From Magnetococcales bacterium HCHbin5 (GTDB lineage: Bacteria > Pseudomonadota > Magnetococcia > Magnetococcales > Magnetaquicoccaceae): a stretch of DNA of 47,784 bases. Positions 34,936 through 44,695 of this stretch are shown here, in pieces. Below the pieces are notes generated by a model. It searched no databases. It saw only the letters and a program-made list of their open reading frames with translations, and was not told the DNA's origin. The first letter of the stretch is position 1. Each line of letters begins with the position of its first letter. The translations under genes and the position numbers were made by a program. The stretch covers positions 1-47,784 of the forward strand of contig PEAG01000004.1 of NCBI GenBank assembly GCA_002753505.1, given 5' to 3'.

Positions 34936-35779
34936 TGCCGGCAACAACCGGATGGCCCAGGTAACGCCACTCCGCGATGGAACCATCATACAAACGGACC
35001 TTGTGAAACCCCAAATGGCGCAACAACAACCAGGTATGGGCCGCCCGATGGGCTGTTTCACAGTACAGGATAATCTCTTGCTGACGATCCTCGATGCCCA
35101 GGCGGGCAAACAGGGACAACAACTCCGCCGGGGGCTTCAGACGTGGATCATGGGTACCGAGCAGCGCATCCAGCCAGTTGAACAGGCGCGCACCGGCAAT
35201 ATGGCCCCTGGGCTCGCGCGCGGTCAACCCCTGATACTCCTCCGGGGTGCGGGTGTCCAGCAACAGTGTGGCACCCTCGGTGCTGGCCACCGCCAGCACT
35301 TCATCGGCGGTGGCCTCCCATTCCAGGGTGGGCTGAGGCAAAAAGGAGCAGGCGGGAAAAGGGGTCGCCAGACTATCCATCACCCTTTTTTCCCGATACC
35401 AGACCCCCAACCCGCCGTCCAATTGAGCCAGTGCCGAATGGCCCAGGGAGGCCAGGGTCCAAACCCCACGGGCAGCATCCATGCCGCTGCCGACATCATA
35501 AAACAGCACCGGGGTTTGCAGCGTGATGCCCATACGGCCCAGCAGCTCGGCCAGCAGCTCAGGATCGGCCCGCATCCCCGGTACAGTGTTCCGCAGGGTG
35601 ACCAGATCCCGAAAAGAGAGGAGGGCGGCTCCCGGGATATGCATCTGCGGATAATACCGCTCTCCCCCAATCTGAATGATACGAAAGCTGGAATCCTGCA
35701 AATGCTCTTCCAACCACTGGCTCTCCACAAAGAGAGCGGGAAACGGATTGTCGACGGATGCCTGGGCGTTGCTTGTCAT
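34913..35779 (-). CDS. Rhodanese-type sulfurtransferase (two domains)
   Basis: A 288-aa protein with two rhodanese domains. The N-terminal, inactive-type domain (about 12-145) contains FYDVGSGMDAARGVW. The C-terminal domain (about 160-285) contains LLDTRTPEEYQGL and the catalytic loop YCETAHRAAHTW, whose Cys would carry the persulfide. The loop differs from the CG(S/D)GVTA of mercaptopyruvate sulfurtransferases, so the substrate is open. The start overlaps the response-regulator stop (ATGA), making it the last gene of the signalling operon. Its final codons (APYAPA, stop) lie in the terminal repeat of copy 3. Confidence 0.88.
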   Translation of the reverse strand: MTSNAQASVDNPFPALFVESQWLEEHLQDSSFRIIQIGGERYYPQMHIPGAALLSFRDLVTLRNTVPGMRADPELLAELLGRMGITLQTPVLFYDVGSGMDAARGVWTLASLGHSALAQLDGGLGVWYREKRVMDSLATPFPACSFLPQPTLEWEATADEVLAVASTEGATLLLDTRTPEEYQGLTAREPRGHIAGARLFNWLDALLGTHDPRLKPPAELLSLFARLGIEDRQQEIILYCETAHRAAHTWLLLRHLGFHKVRLYDGSIAEWRYLGHPVVAGNAPYAPA

Positions 35780-37359
35780 GGGAGAACACTTTCGATGGTA
35801 TCAGGCAAGGCCGCCTGAATGGCTTGAAATTCGGCCAAATGGGCCAGGAAAAGATCGACCAGCCGGGGATCAAACAGGGTGCCACGACCCGCCTGAATAA
35901 ATTCGGCAGCGCGAGACATTTCCCAGGCCTTTTCGTAATAGCGGTCGTGACAGAGGGTATCAAACACATCGACCAGGCTGGTGATGCGGGCAAAAATGGG
36001 AATCTCCTCCCCTGCCAATCCCCTGGGATAGCCCTTGCCGTCCCACCGCTCATGGTGCATTTCCGCGATGGTGGCACCAACCCGCAGTACGCGATGGGTA
36101 TTGTTTCTCAACAACCGTGCCCCCAGATCGGTATGGGCCTGCATGAGTTTCCACTCCTCCGGAGTCAGCTTTTCCGACTTGGTGAGAATCATATCGGGAA
36201 TGGCAATCTTGCCCAGGTCATGCAACGGGGCTGCCAACCATAACAACGACTCCTCGGCCTCCTCCAGGCCCGCCTTTTGGGCCAACAACCGTGCCCCGTC
36301 GGCCACCCGACGCAGATGATTTTCCGCCCGGTCGGAGTGGGCATCGACCAGGGCACCCAACGAAAAGAGAAAGGCCTGCTGCCCCTCCAGTTGCGCCTGA
36401 TTGGCGTACAGATGCTCAAAAGCCAGGGAGACGTTGACGGAAAAGGTTTCGATCAACCGTTGATCCACCTCATCCAGGGGTTGGTTGCCTTGCAGGAAGA
36501 CCAGGTTAAGCGAGTCGCACTGGGTGCGGAAAAAACCGACATAGCAATTTTGCTCACACAAACTTTTCCCGGCCAGGATGGCCCGCTCCACCATGTCAAT
36601 GCCGCGTGCATCAGAGGCTTCTTGAACCGTTTGACCTATTTTTTGCTCATAGGGCCCTGTGCCGGCATACAGGATCAGTCTGTTTTTGGCGATGGGGGTG
36701 TTGGTGGCGGCAAACCCCCCTGGTTGGACATAAAAGGCCCCCTCTTCCAGTTCCAACAGCGCAACCAACTGGATCAGAACCCCGGTGGCCAAATCTTTCA
36801 AAGATTGCGGTTTGAACAGACTGTGGGTGGCTTGAATGATTTTTTCCAGACCCCGCCGATTTTCCTCAATAATTTTAAGATCCCGATAGGAACGCAGCGA
36901 GGCGGTGATGGTTGTGGTCAGCTTTTGCGCCGTCAACTCCGTTTTTTCTTTGTAGTCGTTGATGTCATAGGCGGTGATGACCTGCTGTTCGGGGGCACGC
37001 CCCGGCTGTCCGGTACGCAGGATGATGCGTACAAATTGATTTTTTAACTGGTTGCGCACAAAATCGACCGCCTCCAGGCCGGACTCCTCTCGCTCCATCA
37101 CCACATCCAGCAACAGAACAGCGGTGTCAGGATGCTCCGCCATCAACCGCTTGGCCTCTGCACCCGAGCGGCCAAAGAAAAATTGCAAGCCCCGTCCCTC
37201 AAATTGAAAATCCCGCAGCACCATATGGGTCAAGGTATGAACATCCGTGTCATCGTCGATGACGATGATTTTCCATGGCGTACGATTGCGCGGGTTGGAC
37301 GGAGTGGGCACCGGCTCACTCTCCTCCGCCAGAAACAGAATGGATTCGTTATCCTGCAT
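35776..37359 (-). CDS. Response regulator with DUF3369 and HD-GYP domains
   Basis: A 527-aa cytoplasmic protein. A receiver domain (about 28-150) has the acidic pair IDDD, phospho-acceptor Asp85 in LLLDVVMERE and Lys in INDYKEKTE. A DUF3369/GAF-like sensor region follows (about 150-330). A C-terminal HD-GYP domain (about 340-520) has HDLGKIAIPD, MQAHTDLGARLL, HHERWDGKGYPRGL and DVFDTLCHDRYY, all the metal ligands and the GYP motif. It should hydrolyse cyclic di-GMP when phosphorylated. It lies 27 bases after the kinase gene and overlaps the rhodanese gene. Confidence 0.94.
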   Translation of the reverse strand: MQDNESILFLAEESEPVPTPSNPRNRTPWKIIVIDDDTDVHTLTHMVLRDFQFEGRGLQFFFGRSGAEAKRLMAEHPDTAVLLLDVVMEREESGLEAVDFVRNQLKNQFVRIILRTGQPGRAPEQQVITAYDINDYKEKTELTAQKLTTTITASLRSYRDLKIIEENRRGLEKIIQATHSLFKPQSLKDLATGVLIQLVALLELEEGAFYVQPGGFAATNTPIAKNRLILYAGTGPYEQKIGQTVQEASDARGIDMVERAILAGKSLCEQNCYVGFFRTQCDSLNLVFLQGNQPLDEVDQRLIETFSVNVSLAFEHLYANQAQLEGQQAFLFSLGALVDAHSDRAENHLRRVADGARLLAQKAGLEEAEESLLWLAAPLHDLGKIAIPDMILTKSEKLTPEEWKLMQAHTDLGARLLRNNTHRVLRVGATIAEMHHERWDGKGYPRGLAGEEIPIFARITSLVDVFDTLCHDRYYEKAWEMSRAAEFIQAGRGTLFDPRLVDLFLAHLAEFQAIQAALPDTIESVLP

Positions 37360-37386
37360 GATAGGTCGCGCCTCGGTTGCTCGATA

Positions 37387-39363
37387 TTACTTCGGAATAT
37401 CAATCTCGTATGTTGTCCCCTGCCCGGGGCTGCTCTGGCACAGGATGGTTCCCTTCAAAGTTTGCGTGACCAGGTTGAAGACAATGTGCATGCCCAAACC
37501 GCTGCCGCCACGATTGCGGGCGGTGGTAAAGAAAGGCTCAAAAATACGCAGGCGGTCACTCTCCTCCATCCCGTGGCCATTATCGGAGTATCGCAGGCAT
37601 ATGTCACCCTCTCTTTCCACCACTTCGATAACAATTTTTCCCTTTTCATGGGGCTGAAAGCCGTGCATCAGGGAGTTGACAATAAAGTTGCTGATAATTT
37701 GGGAGAAGGCCCCTGGATAGCTGGTTATCTCCAGTGTTGTGGGACACACCACCTGGATCTCATGCTGGGTCTGTTTCAGGCGTGGGCGCAGGCTGAGCAG
37801 GACATGGTGAATATATTCCTGCATGCGGAAGGTGCGCTGCTCCTCGTTGGCCCGGTCAACCGCCACCTGCTTGAAACTGCGGACCAACTCAGCCGCACGT
37901 TGCAAATTCTGGAGAATCATCTGGGTGGACTCCAACACATCCTGGAAAAATCTTTCCAGCTCCGATTTGCGCAGGCTGTTGTTGGCAAAATGGTCGGCGC
38001 ACTCCTGCGCCTTTTGCGCCAAAAAAGAGGCAGCGGTCAGACCGGTGCCGACGGGGGTGTTGATTTCATGGGCCACCCCTGCCACCAGACTGCCCAGAGA
38101 GGCCATCTTTTCAGCCTCGACCAGGCGCGATTGGGCCCGCTTGATCATGACCAGGGATTGATGCAGGGCATCATTGGTGTTTTGCAACTCCAGCTGACGT
38201 TTGTTCTCTTGTTGCCGGGCCCGGATGATCTCCTGGGTCATCCACTGAAACCGCTCGGCCAGGATCAACAGTTGATCACCCGCTTCAAAACGTTGCTCCT
38301 CCAACTCCAGCTCATTCACAGCGGTTTCAATGATTTTTCTGGTAAAACGATGGATGCCTCTGGTGATCATCAAGACCAACGACAGAAAAAGCAGCGAGAG
38401 TACACCAAAACCGATGGTTCGTTGTTTGCGTTCTGCCTGTAAAATAGGATCGCTGATTTTCTGGATCTCTGTCCTGGGAACCAGGGTGGCAAAATGGATG
38501 GGGACATTGATGGCAAAACTGTAATCCAGAAATCTTTTCCCGAAGATTACGTACTCCTGTTCCAGTTGAGCCAATGTTGTTCCCACCGGAATTTGACCCG
38601 GCAGGCTGCTGGCAAAGACCCGGTCACTCTCACCGTGGATAAAGGCGACGGCACTGCTGGTCTCCAATCGGGAGTGAAAGATGGTGAGAAAATCATTATC
38701 CAGCGGAGCAACCAAAACCAGAAAGGCATTCGGTCTGGCCTGGCCCCTCTGGTCAAGAAGGCCGGTCTCCGTGATCAGGTAGACAACGCCGTTGGAATCA
38801 GCCAGGATGTGGGTGCGATCAGGAGCCATCAACAGATCGGGCAGGCTTTTCCGCACCAGGGTTTCCGGCAGGGGTGGCAAGCCCGCTTCCCGCAGAAAGC
38901 TCTCGCGCACATTTTTTTGACCATCCAGCAACAACATGTAAGGGGCGGCCACCAGGCCCCGCATCACGGAACGGGGCGGCAACCAGGGGGGGCGATTTTC
39001 TCCCGCCCATTGACTCTTGTCTTTCCACCATTGACCCTGTTGGGCGGGGTTTGCTTCCCAGTTCGGCAGCATCTGTTCCACATGGTGGATAAAGGGGGTA
39101 AGGAAAGAGATCAACCGGACCGATTGCTCTTGTTGGCGAATATATTCATCAAACAGTATGCGGTCGCGTTGGGCTTGTACGTCGAGTTCAGCCAACAATT
39201 TTTGGTTGAAAATGGCCTCGACATGTACTGTCTGCCAGTAATCCGCGATCAGCCAGAATGCACCTCCAAGGAGGGCAGCGAGACAGACCGCCTTGACGGT
39301 CAACGAGGTGCGTCGCCACAAGCGTCTTCCCCACCTGCGCGGCAAAGGCTCACGATCTCTCAT
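37387..39363 (-). CDS. Membrane sensor histidine kinase
   Basis: A 658-aa kinase. A first helix (about 25-47) and a second (about 325-345) enclose a periplasmic region of nearly 280 residues that looks like a double Cache/dCACHE domain. A coiled-coil linker follows (about 350-420), then the phospho-acceptor in GVAHEINTPVGTGL (His about 431) and the HATPase domain (ISNFIVNSLMHG, YSDNGHGME, FEPFFTTARNRGGSGLGMHI). It starts at ATG within TGATG, overlapping the upstream binding-protein stop. The HAEINTP-type H-box places it with kinases that often pair with DUF3369 HD-GYP regulators, as here. Confidence 0.93.
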   Translation of the reverse strand: MRDREPLPRRWGRRLWRRTSLTVKAVCLAALLGGAFWLIADYWQTVHVEAIFNQKLLAELDVQAQRDRILFDEYIRQQEQSVRLISFLTPFIHHVEQMLPNWEANPAQQGQWWKDKSQWAGENRPPWLPPRSVMRGLVAAPYMLLLDGQKNVRESFLREAGLPPLPETLVRKSLPDLLMAPDRTHILADSNGVVYLITETGLLDQRGQARPNAFLVLVAPLDNDFLTIFHSRLETSSAVAFIHGESDRVFASSLPGQIPVGTTLAQLEQEYVIFGKRFLDYSFAINVPIHFATLVPRTEIQKISDPILQAERKQRTIGFGVLSLLFLSLVLMITRGIHRFTRKIIETAVNELELEEQRFEAGDQLLILAERFQWMTQEIIRARQQENKRQLELQNTNDALHQSLVMIKRAQSRLVEAEKMASLGSLVAGVAHEINTPVGTGLTAASFLAQKAQECADHFANNSLRKSELERFFQDVLESTQMILQNLQRAAELVRSFKQVAVDRANEEQRTFRMQEYIHHVLLSLRPRLKQTQHEIQVVCPTTLEITSYPGAFSQIISNFIVNSLMHGFQPHEKGKIVIEVVEREGDICLRYSDNGHGMEESDRLRIFEPFFTTARNRGGSGLGMHIVFNLVTQTLKGTILCQSSPGQGTTYEIDIPK

Positions 39364-40376
39364 CAAGGCTCACCGACCAACTCATCGTCCTTGAATTTCC
39401 AGCCTTTCTTCTTTAACTCAGCCGCGGGAACCAAGTGCAGGGCGGGGTCGATGCGATCCGCATGATCGATCAGGTATTGCACCAGCTGTTGGGCTTTAGG
39501 GTTGACGGTATTATCCGCGCTCCAGGTGGAGACATTATAGACCCAGTAAAAGGGGTACAAACCGGTTGCAACAGCGTTGTGATTCCGGGGATCCTGGCCG
39601 TTGATTTGAATGGCTTTGACGGTCTCCCTGTATTTGGGATCGGCAACGATTTGCCAATTTTCCACATAGCCGAGGGCACCGCGGGTTCGGCCGACGCTGG
39701 CTGCCACATCCATGATGGTGCCCACCTCGCTGACGCGGGGTCCGAACAGCTCTTCGTTGTCCAGAATGAGCCGCCAATGGCCCGGTCTGAATTTGCAATG
39801 GAGTCGGGTGATGGGGCGGATCAGCGTCGCTGCGGAAATTTTATCGCCTATGGTCGGTATTTGTGCCCAACGGGTCAGCTTGCCCTGAAAAATATCCCGC
39901 ACCTGATCGGAGGTTAAATTGTCGATGGGGTCAGCGGCATTGACCAACATGGCCATGGGCGAAATACCCACCGTATGCCAACGCAAACCCGGCAGCCGAT
40001 CCTCCTTGGCCGTCGGACAACAAGAACCGCCAATATCCACCTCTTTGCGCAAAATTCCCTCGGCGGCCGGGCCGCAGGTGCCTTCGTGGACCGCCACATT
40101 CCACTGTTTGGCCCGGGCGAACTCCTGCACCAATGGCAGCAGGCCGGGATATATGTTCTGGTCCAGCAGCAGGGTGACGTCCAGCCCCGCATCCTGTGGT
40201 CGATAGCGGACGGGCTGTTGTTGCCACGCGGCTGGCTTGGGGGTGATGTCGTCCGGGTTGGAAAAGGGGGGGCCTTTCAGAATGGCGGGTGGCGTCTCCG
40301 TTGTCCAGCCCGTTGAGGCGAGCAGGAGTGTCAACGGAGCCAGCAGAACGACCATGTAAACGGCGAAGCGATTCAT
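39363..40376 (-). CDS. PstS-like periplasmic substrate-binding protein
   Basis: A 337-aa secreted protein with an N-terminal signal (to about residue 26) and a type II periplasmic binding fold of the PstS-like group (MLVNAADPIDNLTSDQVRDIF and GALGYVENWQIV are phosphate/anion-binding-protein features). Unusually, it has a Cys-containing segment, EGTCGPAAEGIL, then GGSCCPTAKED (about 90-115). ATG 40376 has GGGAGGAG seven bases upstream; 15 extra codons in the frame are ignored. No permease or ATPase gene is nearby. Next is a sensor kinase, so it probably presents a ligand to the kinase rather than feeding an ABC transporter. Confidence 0.85.
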   Translation of the reverse strand: MNRFAVYMVVLLAPLTLLLASTGWTTETPPAILKGPPFSNPDDITPKPAAWQQQPVRYRPQDAGLDVTLLLDQNIYPGLLPLVQEFARAKQWNVAVHEGTCGPAAEGILRKEVDIGGSCCPTAKEDRLPGLRWHTVGISPMAMLVNAADPIDNLTSDQVRDIFQGKLTRWAQIPTIGDKISAATLIRPITRLHCKFRPGHWRLILDNEELFGPRVSEVGTIMDVAASVGRTRGALGYVENWQIVADPKYRETVKAIQINGQDPRNHNAVATGLYPFYWVYNVSTWSADNTVNPKAQQLVQYLIDHADRIDPALHLVPAAELKKKGWKFKDDELVGEP

Positions 40377-40424
40377 GAGTACTCCTCCCATGCACGGTAC
40401 AGAGGGTATCTGTTGAGTCAAGCG

Positions 40425-42551
40425 TCATTTGTTGGATTGTTTTTCCACCCAGGCCCGCACAAAGCGTTGTGACTCCGCCATCTGGGTGCGGGTCATCTGC
40501 TGGGTCAATCGATCCCGATCCTTGATGGCCGCCTTGTAGCCATGCATGGCGGAGAGGGTATACCAACCCAGTGCGATCACCGGATCGGCGAGGCGGCCCT
40601 GGGCATCTTCATACAGGATACCCAGGTTGTTCTGGGCTTCGGCATCCCCCTGTTCGGCTGCCAGCAGATACCAGCGCAGTGCCTCCTGTTCATCCTGCGC
40701 CACCCCGTCCCCGTAGGCATAGAGGTTGCCCAGGTTGTTTTGGGCCTCCCGGTTGCCCTGTTCAGCCGCCTTGCGAAACCAGAGCATCGCTTCGGGATAG
40801 GATTGGTCGACACCCAGGCCATCCCGGTAGAGCGTGCCCAGGCTGTTCTGGGCCTGGGAATCGCCCTGACCGGCCGCTTTCCGGTACCACAAGAGGGCCT
40901 CTTTCTGGTCCTGCGGGATGCCCTGACCCGTGAGCAGACGGCTGCCCAGGCTGTTCTGGGCCATGATGTGGCCCTGTTTGGCCGCATGTCGGCAGAGCAG
41001 GAGGGCCTGCTTGTCATCCTGTTTGACCCCGGTTCCGCTCCAGTAGAGCAGGGCCAGCTGATACTGGGCATCCAGATAGCCCTGCTCTGCCGCCTGTCGG
41101 TAACAACGGGCAGCCTCTGTCGGATCCTGGGGCAGACCGTGGCCATGGGCATGGGCCAACCCCAGGTAATATTGTGCCTGGGGCGTGCCCTGTTCGGCGG
41201 ACTTGCGCAACCAGGGCACCGCCTCTTTGTAGTCCTGAGAGACGCCCCGACCATGATAGTAGTGGAAACCAACGCTGAATTGGGCCCCTCGATGGCCTTG
41301 TGAGGCGGCCTTGCGATACCAAGCAAACCCCTCCTTGTCATCCTGGGTCACCCCGGTGCCGGTCGCATAGCAGTTGCCGAGATTGTATTGCGCAATGGCA
41401 TGGCCCTGCTCGGCCGCCTGCCGAAACCAGAAGGCCGCCTCCTGATCCCCCTTCGCGACCCCCTTGCCGCCGCGATAGAGGTTGCCAAGATTGTTCTGGG
41501 CATTGGCGTTGCCCTGTTCAGCCGCTTTGCGATACCAGAACGCGGCCTGTTCACTGCTCTGCTCTACTCCCTGACCCTCCGCATAGCGGGCGGCCAGGCT
41601 GCTCTGGGCACTGTCATGTCCCTGTTCAGCCGCCTTGCGATACCAGAATACGGCCTGTTGATCATCCCGTGGTACCCCGGTTCCCTTGCGATAGAGGGAG
41701 CCCAAGGTGTACTGGGCCTCCGGGTGGCCCTGTTCAGCCGCTTTCCGGTACCAGGAGGCCGCTTCCCATTTGTCCTGGGGCAGGCCAAGCCCCTTGCTGT
41801 AGGCAAGGCCCAGGTTGTATTGGGCGTCGGGATCTTTCTGCTCGGCGGCTTTGTAATACCAGTAGACCGCCTCCTCCTCGCTTTTAAGCACCCCTCGCCC
41901 CAGGGCATACAACAGACCCAGTTGGACCTGGGCGGCTGCGTTGCCCTGTTCGGCCTCCCTGCGATACCAGGCGACCCGTTCGGCATTGGTCTGGAACAGA
42001 TCCGTGCCGCCAGCTCGCAGCAGATCCAGGGCCGACTGGGCACCCGCATGGCCCTGCTGGGCCGCCTTTGCATACCAAAGGGCCGCTTCCTGTGGCTCTT
42101 TGGGGAGACCTTGGCCCTCATTGTAGAGCTGGGCCAAGCTGAACTGGGCGTTGGCCTCGCCCTGTTCGGCCGCCTTGCGATACCAAACCGCTGCTTCTGA
42201 AAAATTTTGGGGAATCCCTTGGCCGTTAAAATAGATGTGGCCAAGAAACAGTTGATGTTCCGCGTCGCCCTGTTCAGCCGCCTTGCGGTACCAGAAGAGT
42301 GCCTGTTCTCCGTCGGGGGGGATCCCCTCTCCATCGCTATAGAGATCACCGAGAAACAGTTGGGCCTCCAGCACGCCCTGTTCAGCCGCTTTGCGGCCCC
42401 AGTCAAGGGCCTCGGCATAATCCTGGCTGACTCCGGTGCCATCACTGTAGCAGAGTGCCAGGCGGCTTTGCGCCACCGCGTCCCCCTGTTGGGCCAGGGT
42501 GCGCAGCTCTTCAATGGACGGTTGCTGTTTTTTTCTCGGAATCGATGCCAT
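40425..42551 (-). CDS. Sel1-like repeat protein (18 repeats)
   Basis: A 708-aa protein made almost wholly of 18 consecutive 36-residue Sel1-like (TPR-class) repeats of the form G-x-x-x-AQ-x-x-LG-x-x-Y-x-x-G-x-G-x-x-x-D-x-x-x-A-x-x-WYRKAAEQ, from about residue 22 to 670. Repeat 5 is the most degenerate. No signal peptide, so cytoplasmic. The DNA repeats of 108 bp reflect this and are not a CRISPR. ATG 42551 has GAGGAGGGG seven bases upstream. Sel1 proteins are protein-interaction scaffolds; the partner is unknown. Its neighbour upstream is a TPR glycosyltransferase. Confidence 0.93.
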   Translation of the reverse strand: MASIPRKKQQPSIEELRTLAQQGDAVAQSRLALCYSDGTGVSQDYAEALDWGRKAAEQGVLEAQLFLGDLYSDGEGIPPDGEQALFWYRKAAEQGDAEHQLFLGHIYFNGQGIPQNFSEAAVWYRKAAEQGEANAQFSLAQLYNEGQGLPKEPQEAALWYAKAAQQGHAGAQSALDLLRAGGTDLFQTNAERVAWYRREAEQGNAAAQVQLGLLYALGRGVLKSEEEAVYWYYKAAEQKDPDAQYNLGLAYSKGLGLPQDKWEAASWYRKAAEQGHPEAQYTLGSLYRKGTGVPRDDQQAVFWYRKAAEQGHDSAQSSLAARYAEGQGVEQSSEQAAFWYRKAAEQGNANAQNNLGNLYRGGKGVAKGDQEAAFWFRQAAEQGHAIAQYNLGNCYATGTGVTQDDKEGFAWYRKAASQGHRGAQFSVGFHYYHGRGVSQDYKEAVPWLRKSAEQGTPQAQYYLGLAHAHGHGLPQDPTEAARCYRQAAEQGYLDAQYQLALLYWSGTGVKQDDKQALLLCRHAAKQGHIMAQNSLGSRLLTGQGIPQDQKEALLWYRKAAGQGDSQAQNSLGTLYRDGLGVDQSYPEAMLWFRKAAEQGNREAQNNLGNLYAYGDGVAQDEQEALRWYLLAAEQGDAEAQNNLGILYEDAQGRLADPVIALGWYTLSAMHGYKAAIKDRDRLTQQMTRTQMAESQRFVRAWVEKQSNK

Positions 42552-42632
42552 GGCCCCTCCTCTAAAGCCTACAAACCCGGTACATGGTATCACAAAATGG
42601 GTCCAGTGAAACGATATAAAAATCGGCTGCCG

Positions 42633-44675
42633 TCATGGGCCTTGTTCGCACCAGATACGCCACATCTCCTGCCAAGCCCGGAGCAAATGGTTGGCAAAGC
42701 GGGCGGTATCAAACAGCGGTGTCTGCAACACCCGCCTGCGCAATCCGGTGCGCAAGATGGCCAGCCGGGGCAGGTCATGGGCAAACTGAACCGCCTTGGC
42801 CACATAATCGTCCACATCGTAGGCAATCCAATCGGTCAACCCGGCGTTGGAAAGAATGCTCTCTCCCTGATGGGAGATATAACGATGACCACGCAAGGTG
42901 ATAAAAGGGACACCCATCCACAATCCTTCCACACTGGTGGTAACGCCCGGATAGGGAAAGGGGTCCAGGGCAATATCCACCCGGTGGTAGGATTCAAAGT
43001 AGAGATCCCGTGCGGAGGCCCCTTCCAGGATCAACCGTTCCGGCCCGATACCATGGTAGGCAAATGGATCCAGCAAATTTTGACGCATGATCGGATCCGA
43101 AAAGTTTACACTTTTCAGAGACAGACGGCTGTCGGGCACCGCATGGAGTATTCTGGCCCAACAGGTGAGCACCTCATTGTTTATCTTGTTGGTATTGTTA
43201 AAGCAACCGAACGTGACCCAGCCATTGCTGCGGGCGGGCAGTGGATTGGGGGTCAGGGGCAGGTCAGGCGGGGTGAAGCAGAGATAACAGTCGGGCAGGG
43301 GCCAGGGGGTTTCGGTAAAATGGTGGGCCTCTTCTGGCGGCAGATTGAAGGGATCCCCCAGGATATAGTCCATCGCCGGCAGGCCGGTGGTGGCAAAATA
43401 GCCCAACCAGGTGACCTGCACCGGGGCCGGTTTCCAGGCAAACATGGCCAGGCGGTTGCGGGCTGTATGGCCGGAAAGATCCATGAGTATATCGATGTTA
43501 TCTGCCCGGATCCGTTCGGCCAGAGCTTCGTCCGTCATGCCCATCACCATCAGCCAGTGGGGAACGACGGCTTTGAGCTGCCAGGTCAGTTCATCTTCCT
43601 GGAAATAGTTGGAATAAACAAACAACTCCACCTGTGCCGGGTCCAACGAGGGGATGACACCATCGAGAAAAAATCCCACCGGATGTTTCAATAAATCACC
43701 GGATACCAACCCGATTCGCAAACGGCGATGGATATCTTTCCGGTCGGGATGGTGGCGGAATGGGGTGATGGCAGCGGAGACCAGCCTGCCATATCCTTTG
43801 GCATCATCGATCGCCGTCTCCAGCGACTCATCGCCCAGATAATTCTGGGTGAACAACAAATTGTGGATGATGTCCACATAATCTGGCTTGTATTCCAACG
43901 CCTTGCGATAACACGCCACCGACGCCTCTATCTCCCCCAGGGTGAGATAGAGCAGGCCCAGGTTGAGCCTGGCCTGCATGTCGTTGGGGGTGTATGACAA
44001 GGCTGAGAGAATAACCTCCTTGGCCTCATGCAACCGGCCAAGGGAGGTCAACACATTGCCCAGGTTGTTGAGTGCGCTTGCGGCATCCGGTTTCAGGGTT
44101 AACGCTGTCCGGTAGATCAGGGCCGCTTCGTCCAGGCGTGCCGTCTCGGTCATGACATTGCCCAGGCCGATGAGAGCTTTGACAAAATCCGGCTGAATAT
44201 TTAATGCCTTCAGGTAGTGGGACTCAGCCTCATCCATTTTTCCCATGCTGACCAGAATATTGGCCAGAATACAGTGGGCCTCCGGGGAGTCGTTGTGCAA
44301 TGAGACACAGTTGCGGGCTGTCGCTTCCGCTTCCTCTTTGCGGCCCAGGAAAAGCAGTGCATCCCCCATATTGACATAGGCCGACAAATAATCGGGTCTG
44401 GCCTTGAGAGAGTCTTGGCAACAGACCACAGCCTCCTCATGTCTGCCCAAACTGTTGAACAGGGAGGCCAAATTGCTGAGAGCCAGGGGATACTCCGGCA
44501 TGGAGTCGGTGACGCGGCGATAGCAGGCGACGGAGAGTTCCAACTCGCCCTGATTGTAATATTCAAGCCCCTTGACGCACCAGTCATTGCCCTCTGTCGA
44601 GGTATGAAAAGGGTGTGAAGGGCGTGCCTTGATCCGGCTGATTTTTTTGGCCTGGCGTCGCTGTTGTCGGTTCAT
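42633..44675 (-). CDS. TPR-containing GT41 (O-GlcNAc-transferase-like) glycosyltransferase
   Basis: A 680-aa protein. An N-terminal superhelix of about eight TPRs (about 25-300; ALSNLASLFNSLGRHEEAV, ALNNLGNVLTSLGRLHEAKE) precedes a GT41/SPINDLY catalytic part. IGLVSGDLLKHPVGFFLDG carries the conserved His, VQVTWLGYFATTGLPAMDY and FGCFNNTNKINNEVL (Lys equivalent to the UDP-binding Lys of OGT) follow, then PYPGVTTSVEGLWMGVPFI and HQGESILSNAGL. Such bacterial enzymes add sugar to proteins such as flagellins or adhesins. With the aminotransferase and SDR upstream in the same direction, a protein-glycosylation role is plausible. Confidence 0.92.
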   Translation of the reverse strand: MNRQQRRQAKKISRIKARPSHPFHTSTEGNDWCVKGLEYYNQGELELSVACYRRVTDSMPEYPLALSNLASLFNSLGRHEEAVVCCQDSLKARPDYLSAYVNMGDALLFLGRKEEAEATARNCVSLHNDSPEAHCILANILVSMGKMDEAESHYLKALNIQPDFVKALIGLGNVMTETARLDEAALIYRTALTLKPDAASALNNLGNVLTSLGRLHEAKEVILSALSYTPNDMQARLNLGLLYLTLGEIEASVACYRKALEYKPDYVDIIHNLLFTQNYLGDESLETAIDDAKGYGRLVSAAITPFRHHPDRKDIHRRLRIGLVSGDLLKHPVGFFLDGVIPSLDPAQVELFVYSNYFQEDELTWQLKAVVPHWLMVMGMTDEALAERIRADNIDILMDLSGHTARNRLAMFAWKPAPVQVTWLGYFATTGLPAMDYILGDPFNLPPEEAHHFTETPWPLPDCYLCFTPPDLPLTPNPLPARSNGWVTFGCFNNTNKINNEVLTCWARILHAVPDSRLSLKSVNFSDPIMRQNLLDPFAYHGIGPERLILEGASARDLYFESYHRVDIALDPFPYPGVTTSVEGLWMGVPFITLRGHRYISHQGESILSNAGLTDWIAYDVDDYVAKAVQFAHDLPRLAILRTGLRRRVLQTPLFDTARFANHLLRAWQEMWRIWCEQGP

Positions 44676-44695
44676 GATGATTTACCATATGGATA

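Noticed and set aside
40425-42551. Regular 108-bp DNA periodicity as a possible CRISPR or tandem-repeat array
   Set aside because: The period is three times 36 and is fully explained by Sel1 protein repeats; there are no spacer/repeat units.
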